DNA of 37,591 nucleotides from Bacteroidales bacterium (GTDB taxonomy: Bacteria > Bacteroidota > Bacteroidia > Bacteroidales > P3): the NCBI GenBank assembly GCA_017454015.1, contig JAFTDW010000050.1, positions 1-37,591 of the forward strand. The letters are read 5' to 3'. Positions 22,891 to 30,742 of this stretch are shown in pieces. Under the pieces are notes generated by a model. That model saw only the letters and a list, made by a program, of their open reading frames with translations, did not search any database and was not told the DNA's origin. Position 1 is the stretch's first letter. The number at the start of each line of letters is the position of its first letter. Made by a program: the position numbers and the translations under genes.

Positions 22891-23517
22891 ATGAGCGCCA
22901 AACCGCCGACGACCATACCCACGCTATACTCCATTTTCCACCAGATGGAGCAGTGCTGCGATGCCGAGGTGGAACGGTTGCTGCCGCTCGCGAGCCCCGA
23001 GCGGCGCGAGAAGGCTCTGGCCTACCGTCACCTGCAAGGGCGCTACGCCTGCCTGAAAAGTTACGCCATGCTCTGCGACCTGCTGCGCGAAGCCGGAGCC
23101 ATCGCCCCCGACGAGAAGCCGCTGTTCGGCTACGGCCCGCACGAGAAGCCTTTCCTCCGAGAGCTGCCCGGGGTGGAGTTCAGCATAAGCCACTGCGCCG
23201 CAGCCATAGCGGTGGCTGTAAGCAGCCAGCCGGTGGGCATCGACGTGGAACGCTTCCGCACCCCGTCGCCGTCGCTGCTAAGATACACCATGAACGAACA
23301 GGAACAAAGGCAGATAAAGACCGCAGCCGACTTCACAGAACTATGGACCAAGAAAGAGGCTTTGGCAAAACTCACAGGGCTGGGGCTCACCTCCGACCTC
23401 CGCGACATGCTGACGCACAAAAGCCCCGACATAATCCTAACCAGCGCCCTGTTTCCCGAAAAAGATTTTGCCGTCACCATAGCCCACACCGCCCCCTTAC
23501 AACGATACAAAGCGTAG
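22891..23517 (+). CDS. 4'-phosphopantetheinyl transferase superfamily protein
   Basis: The 208-residue product has the Sfp-type motifs. ELPGVEFSISHC (His101) comes first, then VGIDVERFR with the Mg-binding Asp118 and Glu120, then ELWTKKEALAKLTGLGL (WxxKEA at 152-157). These enzymes transfer phosphopantetheine from CoA to a Ser of acyl or peptidyl carrier proteins. The length (about 200) suits the Sfp/AcpT group rather than the short AcpS group. No carrier-protein gene is nearby, so the partner is unknown. The ATG at 22891 lies just before the conserved part. Confidence 0.88.
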   Translation: MSAKPPTTIPTLYSIFHQMEQCCDAEVERLLPLASPERREKALAYRHLQGRYACLKSYAMLCDLLREAGAIAPDEKPLFGYGPHEKPFLRELPGVEFSISHCAAAIAVAVSSQPVGIDVERFRTPSPSLLRYTMNEQEQRQIKTAADFTELWTKKEALAKLTGLGLTSDLRDMLTHKSPDIILTSALFPEKDFAVTIAHTAPLQRYKA

Positions 23518-23573
23518 ACTCCATACACAATAAGGCTTGCCGTTGAGCGTTATACTGAAAAAACAAAACCATT

Positions 23574-25979
23574 ATGAATATGAAAAACAAACAGAGAAAT
23601 TCGACATTGCTGACTGCCCTGTTGGCTTTCATGCTCCCCGTGGCAATGCTTTGCGCACAGGGCTATGACGAGGCCCCCACAAAGACCGAGTCGCCTTACT
23701 TTGTGGTTATCAGCGACCACGGCGAGACCGACGCGCTGCCTCTTAAGAGCACCACCGTCGACGCCACCGTGGTGGGCTCCATTGCCGACGTCACTGTACG
23801 CCAGACCTATGTCAACAGCGGCAAGCACCCCCTCGAAGCCATCTATACCTTCCCCCTGTCGACACGCGCCGCTGTCTACGCCATGCAGATGACCATTGGC
23901 ACGCGCACCATCACCGCCAAGATAGAGGAGAAGAAGAAAGCGCGCGAGGACTATGAGAAAGCCAAGGAAGAGGGCAAACGCGCCTCGCTGCTCGAGCAGA
24001 GCCGCCCCAACGTGTTCACCATGAACGTGAGCAACATCATGGTGGGCGACACCATAGAGGTGCTGCTGCGCTACACCGAGCTGCTGGTGCCCGAGAAAGG
24101 TGTCTACTCCTTTGTCTACCCCACCGTGGTGGGACCGCGCTACACCGGCAAGAACAGTGCCAAAGACGGCGAGAGTTTTGCCGCCGCACCCTACACCCAC
24201 GCCGGCGTGCCGCCTACCTTCACTTTTGGCTACAACCTCTCGATACGCGCCGGCCTTCCGGTGCAGGAGGTTGGCAGCACCTCGCATAAAGTGAAGGTTG
24301 ACATGGTGGACCTGCGCCACGCCGAGGTAACCCTCGACAGCAGCGAGCGGCTCGGCTCCAACCGCGACATCATTGTCAACTACTCGCTGCGCGGCAACGC
24401 CATAGAGAGCGGCGCCATGCTCTACGAGGGTGCCGACGAGAACTTCTTCCTCATGATGGTGCAGCCGCCCAAACGCGTCAACAAAGCCGACATACCGCCA
24501 CGCGAGTACATCTTCATCGTCGACGTGTCGGGCTCCATGTGGGGCTTCCCTATGGAGATCACCAAGAAGCTGATGCGCAACCTCATAGTGAACCTCGAAC
24601 CGACAGACCGCTTCAATGTGGTGCTCTTCTCCAGCAACCTCAAGGTGTTCAGTCCCTCATCGGTGGAAGCCACACCCTCCAACGTGGAGCGAGCCCAGAA
24701 GTTCATAGAGGGCGGCAACAACTGGAGCGGCACCGAGGTGCTCGACGCTTTGCGCAAAGCCTACGCGCTGCCGTTGCCCGACCAAGACATGGCTCGCACC
24801 TTTGTGATAGCCACCGACGGCTACGTCACCGTGGAGCGCGAGTGCTTCGAGATGATACGCAAGAACTGCGGCAACACCAACTTCTTTGCCTTCGGCATAG
24901 GCAGCTCGGTCAACCGCTACCTCATCGAGGGCATGGCCTTTGCCGGTGGCGGCGAGCCGTTCATTGTCACCAAGGAGTCGGAGGCCTCTGTCATGGCCGA
25001 CCGTTTCCGCCAGTACATAAGCACTCCGGTGCTCACTCGCATCAAGTTCTCCACACAGGGTTTCAACGCCTACGACGTGGAGCCGAAGGTCTCGCCCGAC
25101 ATGATGGCGGAGCGCCCGATACTTATCTTCGGCAAATACAAAGGCAAAGCCTCCGGCAAGCTCACCGTGAGCGGCAAGGTGGGGCGCAAGCCGTGGAGCA
25201 CCACGGTGGACCTCGCCAAACTCACCCCCGACACCGCCAACAGCGCACTGCGCTACCTCTGGGCCCGCGAGCGCATCAAATACCTCGACTACCTGTCCAA
25301 CCCCGAATCCAACTGGCGTAGGGATGAACAGCCTACCGACAGCATAAGCAAAGAAATTCTCGGCCTCGGTCTTAAATACAACCTCATGACCAACTACACC
25401 TCGTTTGTAGCCATCGACGAAGTGGTGGTCAACAAAGACGGCAAGCTGGAGCGCGTGCAGCAGCCGCAGCCCATGCCCGAAGGGGTGAGCGACTTTGCCA
25501 TAGGCCACGCCCGTGGCGAGAGCGGCATGGTGAAGATGAGCAGAAACGTGATGAAGACAAACAGAACCAACGGCATACACAACAACAACGTTGTCACGCT
25601 CGACGCGGTGGCCGAAGAAGAGATAACCGACAACCCGTCTGGAGACGAAGTGTTTGTGGTGGTCGAGACCATGCCGGAGTTTCCTGGCGGCATGGACTCC
25701 CTCATGGCGTTCCTGCACGAGAACATAGTATACCCGCAGGAGGCCCGCGTAAAGAAAATCTCGGGCAAGGTGTTTGTGTCGTTCACCGTGGAGAAGGACG
25801 GCTCTTTGAGCGACATAAAGATCCTGCGCGACCTCGGATACGGATGCGGCAATGAGGTGTTGCGCGTGCTGCGCCTCATGCCTCGCTGGAAACCCGGAAT
25901 GCAACAGGGCAAGCCCGTCCGCTGCCAGTTCACCCTGCCTGTGATGTTCAAACTCGATGACAGCGAAGGGGTGAAATAA
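23574..25979 (+). CDS. VIT-vWA protein with TonB C-terminal domain
   Basis: The 801-residue product starts with a signal peptide (about 1-29). It has a VIT domain at about 40-165 (VGSIADVTVRQTYVNSG, EAIYTFPLSTRAAVYAM, RPNVFTMNV). A vWA domain with intact MIDAS DVSGSM follows at about 310-480. A TonB C-terminal domain occupies about 700-801 (EFPGGMDSLMAFLHENIVYP, then GKVFVSFTVEKDGSL). VIT-vWA proteins are envelope proteins thought to act in metal-dependent adhesion or complex assembly. The TonB_C domain normally contacts outer-membrane receptors or works in peptidoglycan binding. There is no transmembrane anchor other than the signal peptide, so it is probably periplasmic. The fusion is notable, but I am not sure how rare it is. 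Confidence 0.85.
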   Translation: MNMKNKQRNSTLLTALLAFMLPVAMLCAQGYDEAPTKTESPYFVVISDHGETDALPLKSTTVDATVVGSIADVTVRQTYVNSGKHPLEAIYTFPLSTRAAVYAMQMTIGTRTITAKIEEKKKAREDYEKAKEEGKRASLLEQSRPNVFTMNVSNIMVGDTIEVLLRYTELLVPEKGVYSFVYPTVVGPRYTGKNSAKDGESFAAAPYTHAGVPPTFTFGYNLSIRAGLPVQEVGSTSHKVKVDMVDLRHAEVTLDSSERLGSNRDIIVNYSLRGNAIESGAMLYEGADENFFLMMVQPPKRVNKADIPPREYIFIVDVSGSMWGFPMEITKKLMRNLIVNLEPTDRFNVVLFSSNLKVFSPSSVEATPSNVERAQKFIEGGNNWSGTEVLDALRKAYALPLPDQDMARTFVIATDGYVTVERECFEMIRKNCGNTNFFAFGIGSSVNRYLIEGMAFAGGGEPFIVTKESEASVMADRFRQYISTPVLTRIKFSTQGFNAYDVEPKVSPDMMAERPILIFGKYKGKASGKLTVSGKVGRKPWSTTVDLAKLTPDTANSALRYLWARERIKYLDYLSNPESNWRRDEQPTDSISKEILGLGLKYNLMTNYTSFVAIDEVVVNKDGKLERVQQPQPMPEGVSDFAIGHARGESGMVKMSRNVMKTNRTNGIHNNNVVTLDAVAEEEITDNPSGDEVFVVVETMPEFPGGMDSLMAFLHENIVYPQEARVKKISGKVFVSFTVEKDGSLSDIKILRDLGYGCGNEVLRVLRLMPRWKPGMQQGKPVRCQFTLPVMFKLDDSEGVK

Positions 25980-26001
25980 TATCGATAGCGGATAACAGCG
26001 C

Positions 26002-27156
26002 ATGGCGACACCCCATTCACCTGCACTCCAAAAAGCCCTGCACATAGCGCTGCTGAGCCTGTTGCTGTTGGGGTGCGGCGGCAAAGGCTCGCAACAGCAA
26101 GCCGACACGGCAATGGTCGAAGAGCCTGTGCCGACCGACACCGTGCAACGTTGCTCCATCACCTTCATCATGGGCGAGGACCGTTCCGCGGCCAACCCCT
26201 ACTACAGCCTTGCCGGCTTCTACTACCGCCTGTCGGCAAAAGACCGCACCGACCGCGTGGTCGACAACCTCGCTTCTCTCAGCGAGGTGATAAAGTACCT
26301 CAACGCCAACCCCGCACCCGACAGCTGCCCCTACGGCGTTGTCAACCTCGTGTGCCACGGCAACGGCTTTGTCGACCTCGAACCCACGGTGACACGCAAC
26401 GGCAAGCGCATTTCGGTGGCATCGCTGCAGGAGGCCATGAAACGTCACCGCCTGCCAATGCCCGACTCCGCCGTGGTCGATTCCCTCACCATCATACACC
26501 TCCACGGATGCGGCATAGGCAACAACAGGCCGCTGCTTAAGGCTATGCGGCAGGCTTTCGGCGACCGCCCGCGGGTGGTGGCTTCAAAACTCTTTGAATG
26601 CTACATTCACGGCTCCGCCAACCACAACCCGCAGAACATCATACACTACTACGCCTACGCGTGGTATGCGTTCCAAAACCCCGACTCCACACCCTCCACG
26701 GCGCAACTGGCAAAGCAGTTCAAGAAACGCTATCCCCACGAGCATGTCGACTGGCAGTCGGCACTGAGCCGAAGCACCCCCTCGTCGCTCAACGAGCCTT
26801 ACCATTTCAGCTATATCGTCCCCTGCCGCTACGAAGAGATCTACGGCACGCCACAGGAACTGCCACCCCTCAACAGCCGCAAACAACGGCTACAATGGGA
26901 GGCCGACAACGCCGACTTCCAACAGCTCCTTGCCTCCACGGGTATCGAAAGGCAATATTACAGGGTACGCTTCTACCGCCAGACCTATGCGTCGGGCGAC
27001 AGCCTGCTGTGGGGTATCAAGGTCAAGGCCCACGCCGGTGTGGTCTGCGTGCTGAAGCCACTCGTGACCACCGACAGCACCACCAACGCTCCCCTACCCT
27101 TACACCCGCCGCTGGGAGACACGGCGGTCTTCTCTGTCGCGGACAAGGCGGACTGA
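26002..27156 (+). CDS. Lipoprotein with possible clan CD (caspase-like) His/Cys dyad
   Basis: The 384-residue product has a lipobox LLLGC (Cys25). I know of no named family. A region at about 110-175 contains GVVNLVCHGNGF and SLTIIHLHGCGIG, that is a hydrophobic strand ending in His119-Gly and a second hydrophobic strand ending in Gly-Cys170. This is the layout of the catalytic dyad in clan CD cysteine peptidases (caspase, gingipain, clostripain, CHAT). The distance of 51 residues is within the usual range. The rest is not recognisable. The gene follows the VIT-vWA gene by 22 bp. Its last 57 bp overlap, tail to tail, the FISUMP fragment on the other strand, so its true C terminus may have been altered by that junction. 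Confidence 0.68.
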   Translation: MATPHSPALQKALHIALLSLLLLGCGGKGSQQQADTAMVEEPVPTDTVQRCSITFIMGEDRSAANPYYSLAGFYYRLSAKDRTDRVVDNLASLSEVIKYLNANPAPDSCPYGVVNLVCHGNGFVDLEPTVTRNGKRISVASLQEAMKRHRLPMPDSAVVDSLTIIHLHGCGIGNNRPLLKAMRQAFGDRPRVVASKLFECYIHGSANHNPQNIIHYYAYAWYAFQNPDSTPSTAQLAKQFKKRYPHEHVDWQSALSRSTPSSLNEPYHFSYIVPCRYEEIYGTPQELPPLNSRKQRLQWEADNADFQQLLASTGIERQYYRVRFYRQTYASGDSLLWGIKVKAHAGVVCVLKPLVTTDSTTNAPLPLHPPLGDTAVFSVADKAD

Positions 27157-27450
27157 GAAACCGCAGTAACGCTCGCTCCAGTTGTCCAGCGAAACCATCG
27201 GGCCGCAGAAAGAGACGCTGTAAGCATACGACTCGTTCACATGCGTCGACGACCAATAATAGCCGTAGGTGCTGACCGAGTTTACATTGGTGCCAAAGCG
27301 GGCACCTGCCGCCGGAAGGAATATGGCGTCGCCACCCTCCATCAAAGCCCATTCTGAGTTCTGGTAGGTGTTGCTGTTGTAGTAAACACTGCCATTGTTG
27401 ACAGAGGAGGGCTCGGTCACCCCTGCCGGATGGCCGTAATCACTAATCAC
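27100..27450 (-). pseudogene. 5'-truncated FISUMP/DUF1566-type fragment
   Basis: The frame starts only at a GTG inside a short repeat and gives 116 residues. They are the tail of a much larger surface protein: GGDAIFLPAAGARFG, YGYYWSSTHVNES, then SERYCGFSVRLVRD is the typical end of FISUMP-type domains. No signal peptide and no upstream part of the gene is present. The 5' break coincides with a 12-bp perfect hairpin at 27442-27468. It overlaps the end of the plus-strand lipoprotein gene by 57 bp. I read it as a decayed remnant of a surface protein gene. Confidence 0.75.
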
Positions 27451-27468
27451 TAATTTTTAGTGATTAGT
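27442..27468. repeat. Hairpin of TCACTAA heptamers at the FISUMP break point
   Basis: The arms ACTAATCACTAA (27442-27453) and TTAGTGATTAGT (27457-27468) pair perfectly around TTT. The arms themselves are made of repeated TCACTAA/TTAGTGA heptamers. It lies exactly where the reading frame of the truncated FISUMP gene begins, so it may mark a recombination joint. It could also act as a terminator on either strand, although the tails are short. Confidence 0.55.
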
Positions 27469-27499
27469 AGTGAATTCTATTAATTTTTATGATTCCCCA

Positions 27500-27558
27500 T
27501 TTATTCGCTGTCCGGGTTTTTATTGTACGGCGGCTCACGACATTAGTTCATAGCCTCG
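27500..27558 (-). repeat. Diverged MSTYEIK-type repeat, single copy
   Basis: Read on the minus strand this matches the array unit over 58 bases without gaps, 44 of 58 identical by eye. It begins CGAGGCTATGAACTAATGTC and ends GGACAGCGAATAAA. The short frame from the GTG at 27536-27538 reads MSRRTIKTRTANK and goes on to a 24-residue peptide. In the conserved IKTRTAN core both base changes relative to the arrays are silent (ACA to ACC, AGG to CGG). Confidence 0.6.
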
Positions 27559-27607
27559 TTTCCGGACATTTTTAGAGGCCGCCCAATAGTCGTGCCCCAT
27601 TAACAAG

Positions 27608-27637
27608 CAGTGGCAACGTCTTTAAACATTGCCACTG
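27608..27637 (-). terminator. Hairpin after the small peptide gene
   Basis: CAGTGGCAA (27608-27616) and TTGCCACTG (27629-27637) form a 9-bp perfect stem. An outer imperfect pair, TTAACAAGCA with TGCTTGCTTAA, extends it across the stop codon of the minus-strand gene at 27653. The U-tract on the minus strand is weak (CTTGTTAAT), so efficiency is doubtful. Confidence 0.5.
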
Positions 27638-27652
27638 ACAGTTATTGCTTGC

Positions 27653-27841
27653 TTAATACGTGTTTGTCCAGAATGATTCGTCGTCTCCTGACAGCCAGTT
27701 ACCCGACTCCGACCGTTCCTCTGTTGCGGGCGACCCTGGGTCGGACAAAATTAGAGTCTGCCTTAAGGTGAGCGCAAAACCTTTCTCGCTTTTGAACTCA
27801 ACCGTTGCTAGTTCTGGGGGGATATATTGTTGTTTGACCAT
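27653..27841 (-). CDS. Small hypothetical protein downstream of the fimbrillin-like gene
   Basis: This gene encodes 62 residues, MVKQQYIPPELATVEFKSEK and onward. Short Bacteroidetes proteins that begin 'KKxYIxPELxxVxFxSEKGFA' and end in an acidic Trp-containing tail (here NWLSGDDESFWTN) are common next to fimbrillin or surface lipoprotein genes. There is no signal peptide. It lies 78 bp downstream of the large lipoprotein gene on the same strand and may be co-transcribed. Function is unknown. The sequence pattern and the ATG support a real gene. Confidence 0.7.
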   Translation of the reverse strand: MVKQQYIPPELATVEFKSEKGFALTLRQTLILSDPGSPATEERSESGNWLSGDDESFWTNTY

Positions 27842-27919
27842 GTTATTTGGAGAGAATGCAAACTATGATTTAAAAAACAGAATAAAAGTCAACTACTGAT
27901 TCAACCTGATTGACAGACA

Positions 27920-30022
27920 TTAGGGGGTGTACGTTGGAAATACTTGAGATTGGTGGTGAAAAGTTGTTGTTTTACCCGTCACTGATAACGTGTTCGTACA
28001 TGTTGAACTTGGCGTATTGCCATTGACAACGCTGGTTTTCATGATAAAAAAACGGGTTGGGTTACCGCAGTTCATACCATCTGTCACATATTTATCAATC
28101 GAGTAATTATTATTATAACTGGTGACAGCCTGGTTGTCGATAACACCCGTCACCTCACAGTTGGAATCCATATAGTAAGCCATATTCAGGCCCAGCTTGT
28201 TGCATCCTATAAGTCCGCCACAAAACATAGCAGCCGTGGGCTTGTAAACTCTTACGTTGTGATGTGCCTTGCAATTGATTAACTCCAGCCTGCCGCCACG
28301 GGTGATGTTAGCCACAACCCCACCATAGCGTATATTTTTGAGATTGGGGTCAAAAACAAGCGTATTTGCACCTTGGTCATAGGTAAAGTTTTCCACTATA
28401 GTAACGTAGCAATTGTCACCCGCTTTCTGATATGTATGGCTTCCGTTTCCATCGCCAACGTCAATACGTCCAATTGCGGGACCAAACTGGTCGACGAGAA
28501 CTGAACTTGCATCCTGCGAATTATCTATGGTAACGTTGCTCACATAGCAGTTGCGGATAGTGACACCTGTCTGGACAAGACCAACAATGCCGGCGGCGTA
28601 GAAGTCGGTCTGGGTTTTGTCAGACAACTCGCTATTGGCATTAGCCGCTATATGTATATTCTGCACAGTGCAATTCTCTATCACTATGCCCATCTTGTCG
28701 ACAACGGCATATACGCCACCCACTGCCGTGGCATAGTTGCCGTCATAGCCTATAATCTTTTCCTTGATGTGGGCAAAATCGTAACTGGCATCGCTTAAAT
28801 TGAGGTTTCGTATAGTGATACTGTCGCCCGATGTCTTGCCGAAAAGACCGCAGCAGTTGGGCTCGTTCTCATTCTCGCTACTTGCAATGAAATTGCTTAT
28901 CGTGTGGCCCTGCCCGTCGAAATAGCAACGCGTGTTACCACCTAAATTATAGTAATGTATAGGGGTGAGCTCTTCCCCCTGCATGTCAATGTCTGCAACA
29001 ACTACATAGTTGGAAGTGTGATAGTGTCCACTACCGTCCGACGTGGACCACAAGGAATCCATGGCTTCCGTAAGGTTTCTCAATTCGTCGGCAGAACCTA
29101 TTTCGTATAAATTTATGGGGTTGCCATTGTCGTCTGTACCTTGCTGTACGTCAAAAAGGTCTTCGGCAGTCTGCTCGGCATCGTACTTGGCCACGGCGTA
29201 GCCGAGACACGACCTGCCTATGCTGTTGTTGCGGCTGGCCGTCGAACGGCTGTAGATATAACGGCTGCCTTGCTTGTGGCTATACACCCTTATAGTAAAC
29301 ACGCTGGCATCCGTCCCCACCGGCAGAATAGGCACCTGCACGTCGAGGTACTGGCCTGCATCTACGTGCTTGGGGGTTTCAACAAAGTGGATAACCACAG
29401 AGTCTGCCACACCCCTCTTGTTGGGTGTAATTGCCGGGGTGCTGCCGTCAGCAAATCTACTGATATCGAATGTGACATTCCCGCACAGCTGGTACTCGCT
29501 GTTTACAAGCACTATCCTGTCAAGGTCGAGGCCGTGCGACTTATCGTTTTTCACGCGGACTGTCAATGCAGCCGTAACATGGCCGAAATGCAACTCCGTA
29601 GGGATTGCAGTACCACTATAGTAAGCAGCCATGGGCAGCCCTTCGAGCACTTGCATGCCGCCAGACTCTTTGTAGAAGTACTGATGCGGGACGGCGATGG
29701 TGTAGTTTGTGCTACTGTTCGACACATATACACTCGACGGATACACCGCCATGCATCTATTCTGGGGACCCAACGCCACGTCCGAAGCCGTAGCTTCGTC
29801 GCTGCCACTCGACACCGATACGGTGTATACACTGTTGTTTATTCGAACATCTTCGCCGTTCAGCCAATATGTGTATTTCCCGGCAACAGCCGCCTTACTC
29901 GCATTGGCATCCGGCTCAAATGCGCTGGCATACAATCTGATAAATTGAGTGTCGGCATCTTTCACACAGCCGGCAAACAGCGCCGCAACAGCAAGGCAGA
30001 GTATAAAATATCTTGTACGCAT
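27920..30022 (-). CDS. Fimbrillin-family-like surface lipoprotein with beta-helix region
   Basis: I start at the ATG at 30022, which gives MRTRYFILCLAVAALFAGC (lipobox LFAGC, Cys19) and 700 residues. The N-terminal 250 residues have the look of fimbrillin (Mfa2/FimA-type) proteins: NCRMAVYPSS-type segments (here QNRCMAVYPSSVYV), FGHVTAALTVRVKN, and paired beta-sandwich strands. The C-terminal part contains repeated strand units with Asn/Cys turns (ITIRNLNLSDAS, GIVIENCTVQNIHI, GVTIRNCYVSNVTI, GRLELINCKAHHNV). These form a GLUG/right-handed beta-helix type repeat. It is probably surface-exposed, perhaps an adhesin or fimbrial tip. The gene is more AT-rich than its surroundings, suggesting acquisition or rapid change. 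A C9 run lies upstream. Confidence 0.75.
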   Translation of the reverse strand: MRTRYFILCLAVAALFAGCVKDADTQFIRLYASAFEPDANASKAAVAGKYTYWLNGEDVRINNSVYTVSVSSGSDEATASDVALGPQNRCMAVYPSSVYVSNSSTNYTIAVPHQYFYKESGGMQVLEGLPMAAYYSGTAIPTELHFGHVTAALTVRVKNDKSHGLDLDRIVLVNSEYQLCGNVTFDISRFADGSTPAITPNKRGVADSVVIHFVETPKHVDAGQYLDVQVPILPVGTDASVFTIRVYSHKQGSRYIYSRSTASRNNSIGRSCLGYAVAKYDAEQTAEDLFDVQQGTDDNGNPINLYEIGSADELRNLTEAMDSLWSTSDGSGHYHTSNYVVVADIDMQGEELTPIHYYNLGGNTRCYFDGQGHTISNFIASSENENEPNCCGLFGKTSGDSITIRNLNLSDASYDFAHIKEKIIGYDGNYATAVGGVYAVVDKMGIVIENCTVQNIHIAANANSELSDKTQTDFYAAGIVGLVQTGVTIRNCYVSNVTIDNSQDASSVLVDQFGPAIGRIDVGDGNGSHTYQKAGDNCYVTIVENFTYDQGANTLVFDPNLKNIRYGGVVANITRGGRLELINCKAHHNVRVYKPTAAMFCGGLIGCNKLGLNMAYYMDSNCEVTGVIDNQAVTSYNNNYSIDKYVTDGMNCGNPTRFFIMKTSVVNGNTPSSTCTNTLSVTGKTTTFHHQSQVFPTYTP

Positions 30023-30113
30023 ATCAATCAATCTTATGATATTTTAACATTTAGCAGCTTCTCACCTAACCGAAAAATTAGCATTACAGGATGTTAAAAT
30101 AAGTTAAAAAATA

Positions 30114-30122
30114 CCCCCCCCC
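30114..30122. repeat. Homopolymer of nine C (G9 on the coding strand) upstream of the surface lipoprotein gene
   Basis: This run of nine C residues lies 92 bp upstream of the chosen start of the fimbrillin-like gene, in an otherwise AT-rich region. Homopolymer G/C runs of this length are rare and prone to slippage. If the promoter candidate at 30186 is right, the run lies in the 5' leader rather than between the promoter boxes. Confidence 0.75.
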
Positions 30123-30185
30123 TAAACACACATTGAATTAAATAACAATTATTTATACGAAATATCATCAACTCAATCAATTTTG

Positions 30186-30193
30186 CATAGGTA
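30186..30193 (-). promoter_or_regulatory. Candidate -7 box upstream of the fimbrillin-like gene
   Basis: On the minus strand this reads TACCTATG within AAAAAATCGTACCTATGCAA. The context is the same as the TCGTATCTTTGCA seen at other promoters in this window, with two differences. If used, the leader would be about 155 nt and include the G9 run. It is weak evidence only. Confidence 0.3.
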
Positions 30194-30240
30194 CGATTTT
30201 TTTGTCACTTATACAACACACATTGAGAATATTTAACAGA

Positions 30241-30347
30241 TAACCTCTATAAATAGCCTCGGAGAGGCTAAACGCACGAAGTGCTAATAACACCATACGC
30301 AGTGTGGTGCAGCATGATAAGAGAGTAAATGCATCTCGAAGAGGTGC
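30241..30347. repeat. REP-like cluster of four consecutive hairpins, copy 2
   Basis: Four short hairpins follow each other, each with a 3-nt loop. The first is TAGCCTC-GGA-GAGGCTA (30254-30270) and the second is GCAC-GAA-GTGC (30274-30284). The third is CACCATAC-GCA-GTGTGGTG (30291-30309, one G-T pair) and the fourth is GCATCTC-GAA-GAGGTGC (30331-30347, one G-T pair). The leading TAACCTCTATAAATAG matches the element at 5929. The cluster lies between the fimbrillin-like gene and the antitoxin-like gene. It looks like a compound REP (BIME-like) element. Confidence 0.8.
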
Positions 30348-30379
30348 GACAATAAAGAATTAATAGAACCCACCTTTAA

Positions 30380-30610
30380 TCATCCCCCGTATCTTACTGC
30401 ACGCACTTCTTCCATTATTTCCTCATCGGTGAGCTGCGGCTGCTGAGGACGACTGGCAACGAAGCGGTCGAGCATTTGCTCACGAGTTTCTGACTGCCAC
30501 CCGAACTTGCGTATGAGTTCTTTAAGTAACGCCCAGTCTGACATTGGCACGTTGAGGTACACGCCCTGCAAGACAGGGGTGTTTGTGTTGTTTACTGTTG
30601 CCGTTTGCAT
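30380..30610 (-). CDS. Orphan antitoxin-like small protein
   Basis: The 76-residue product has the frame of a Bacteroidetes small-protein family: 'PVLQGxYxNVPxxDxxxLKELxxxxGW' followed by 'SRPxxPxLTDEEIMxEVxAVRYG'. Members are often found as the first gene of RelE-type toxin-antitoxin pairs. Here VLQGVYLNVPMSDWALLKEL and LTDEEIMEEVRAVRYG fit well. No toxin frame lies downstream within the 300 bp of intergenic DNA, so it is an orphan, or its partner has been lost. It sits beside the hairpin cluster in the AT-rich stretch. Confidence 0.68.
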   Translation of the reverse strand: MQTATVNNTNTPVLQGVYLNVPMSDWALLKELIRKFGWQSETREQMLDRFVASRPQQPQLTDEEIMEEVRAVRYGG

Positions 30611-30742
30611 ATCAAGAGTGTTTTTGCTTACTATAACGACGATTTATGACTTTTATTGCATTGGACTCTCGAATGCATCAGCTGCACTAAAATATATATG
30701 GTTGTGGGGTGTGGTGAGGGTTTGGGAGCCGATTAGGGGTGG

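Noticed and set aside
27536-27560. REP-type hairpin with TAGCCTC at 27551
   Set aside because: The matching GAGGC is 18 bases away with no tight loop, and the sequence is better explained as part of the diverged short-ORF repeat.
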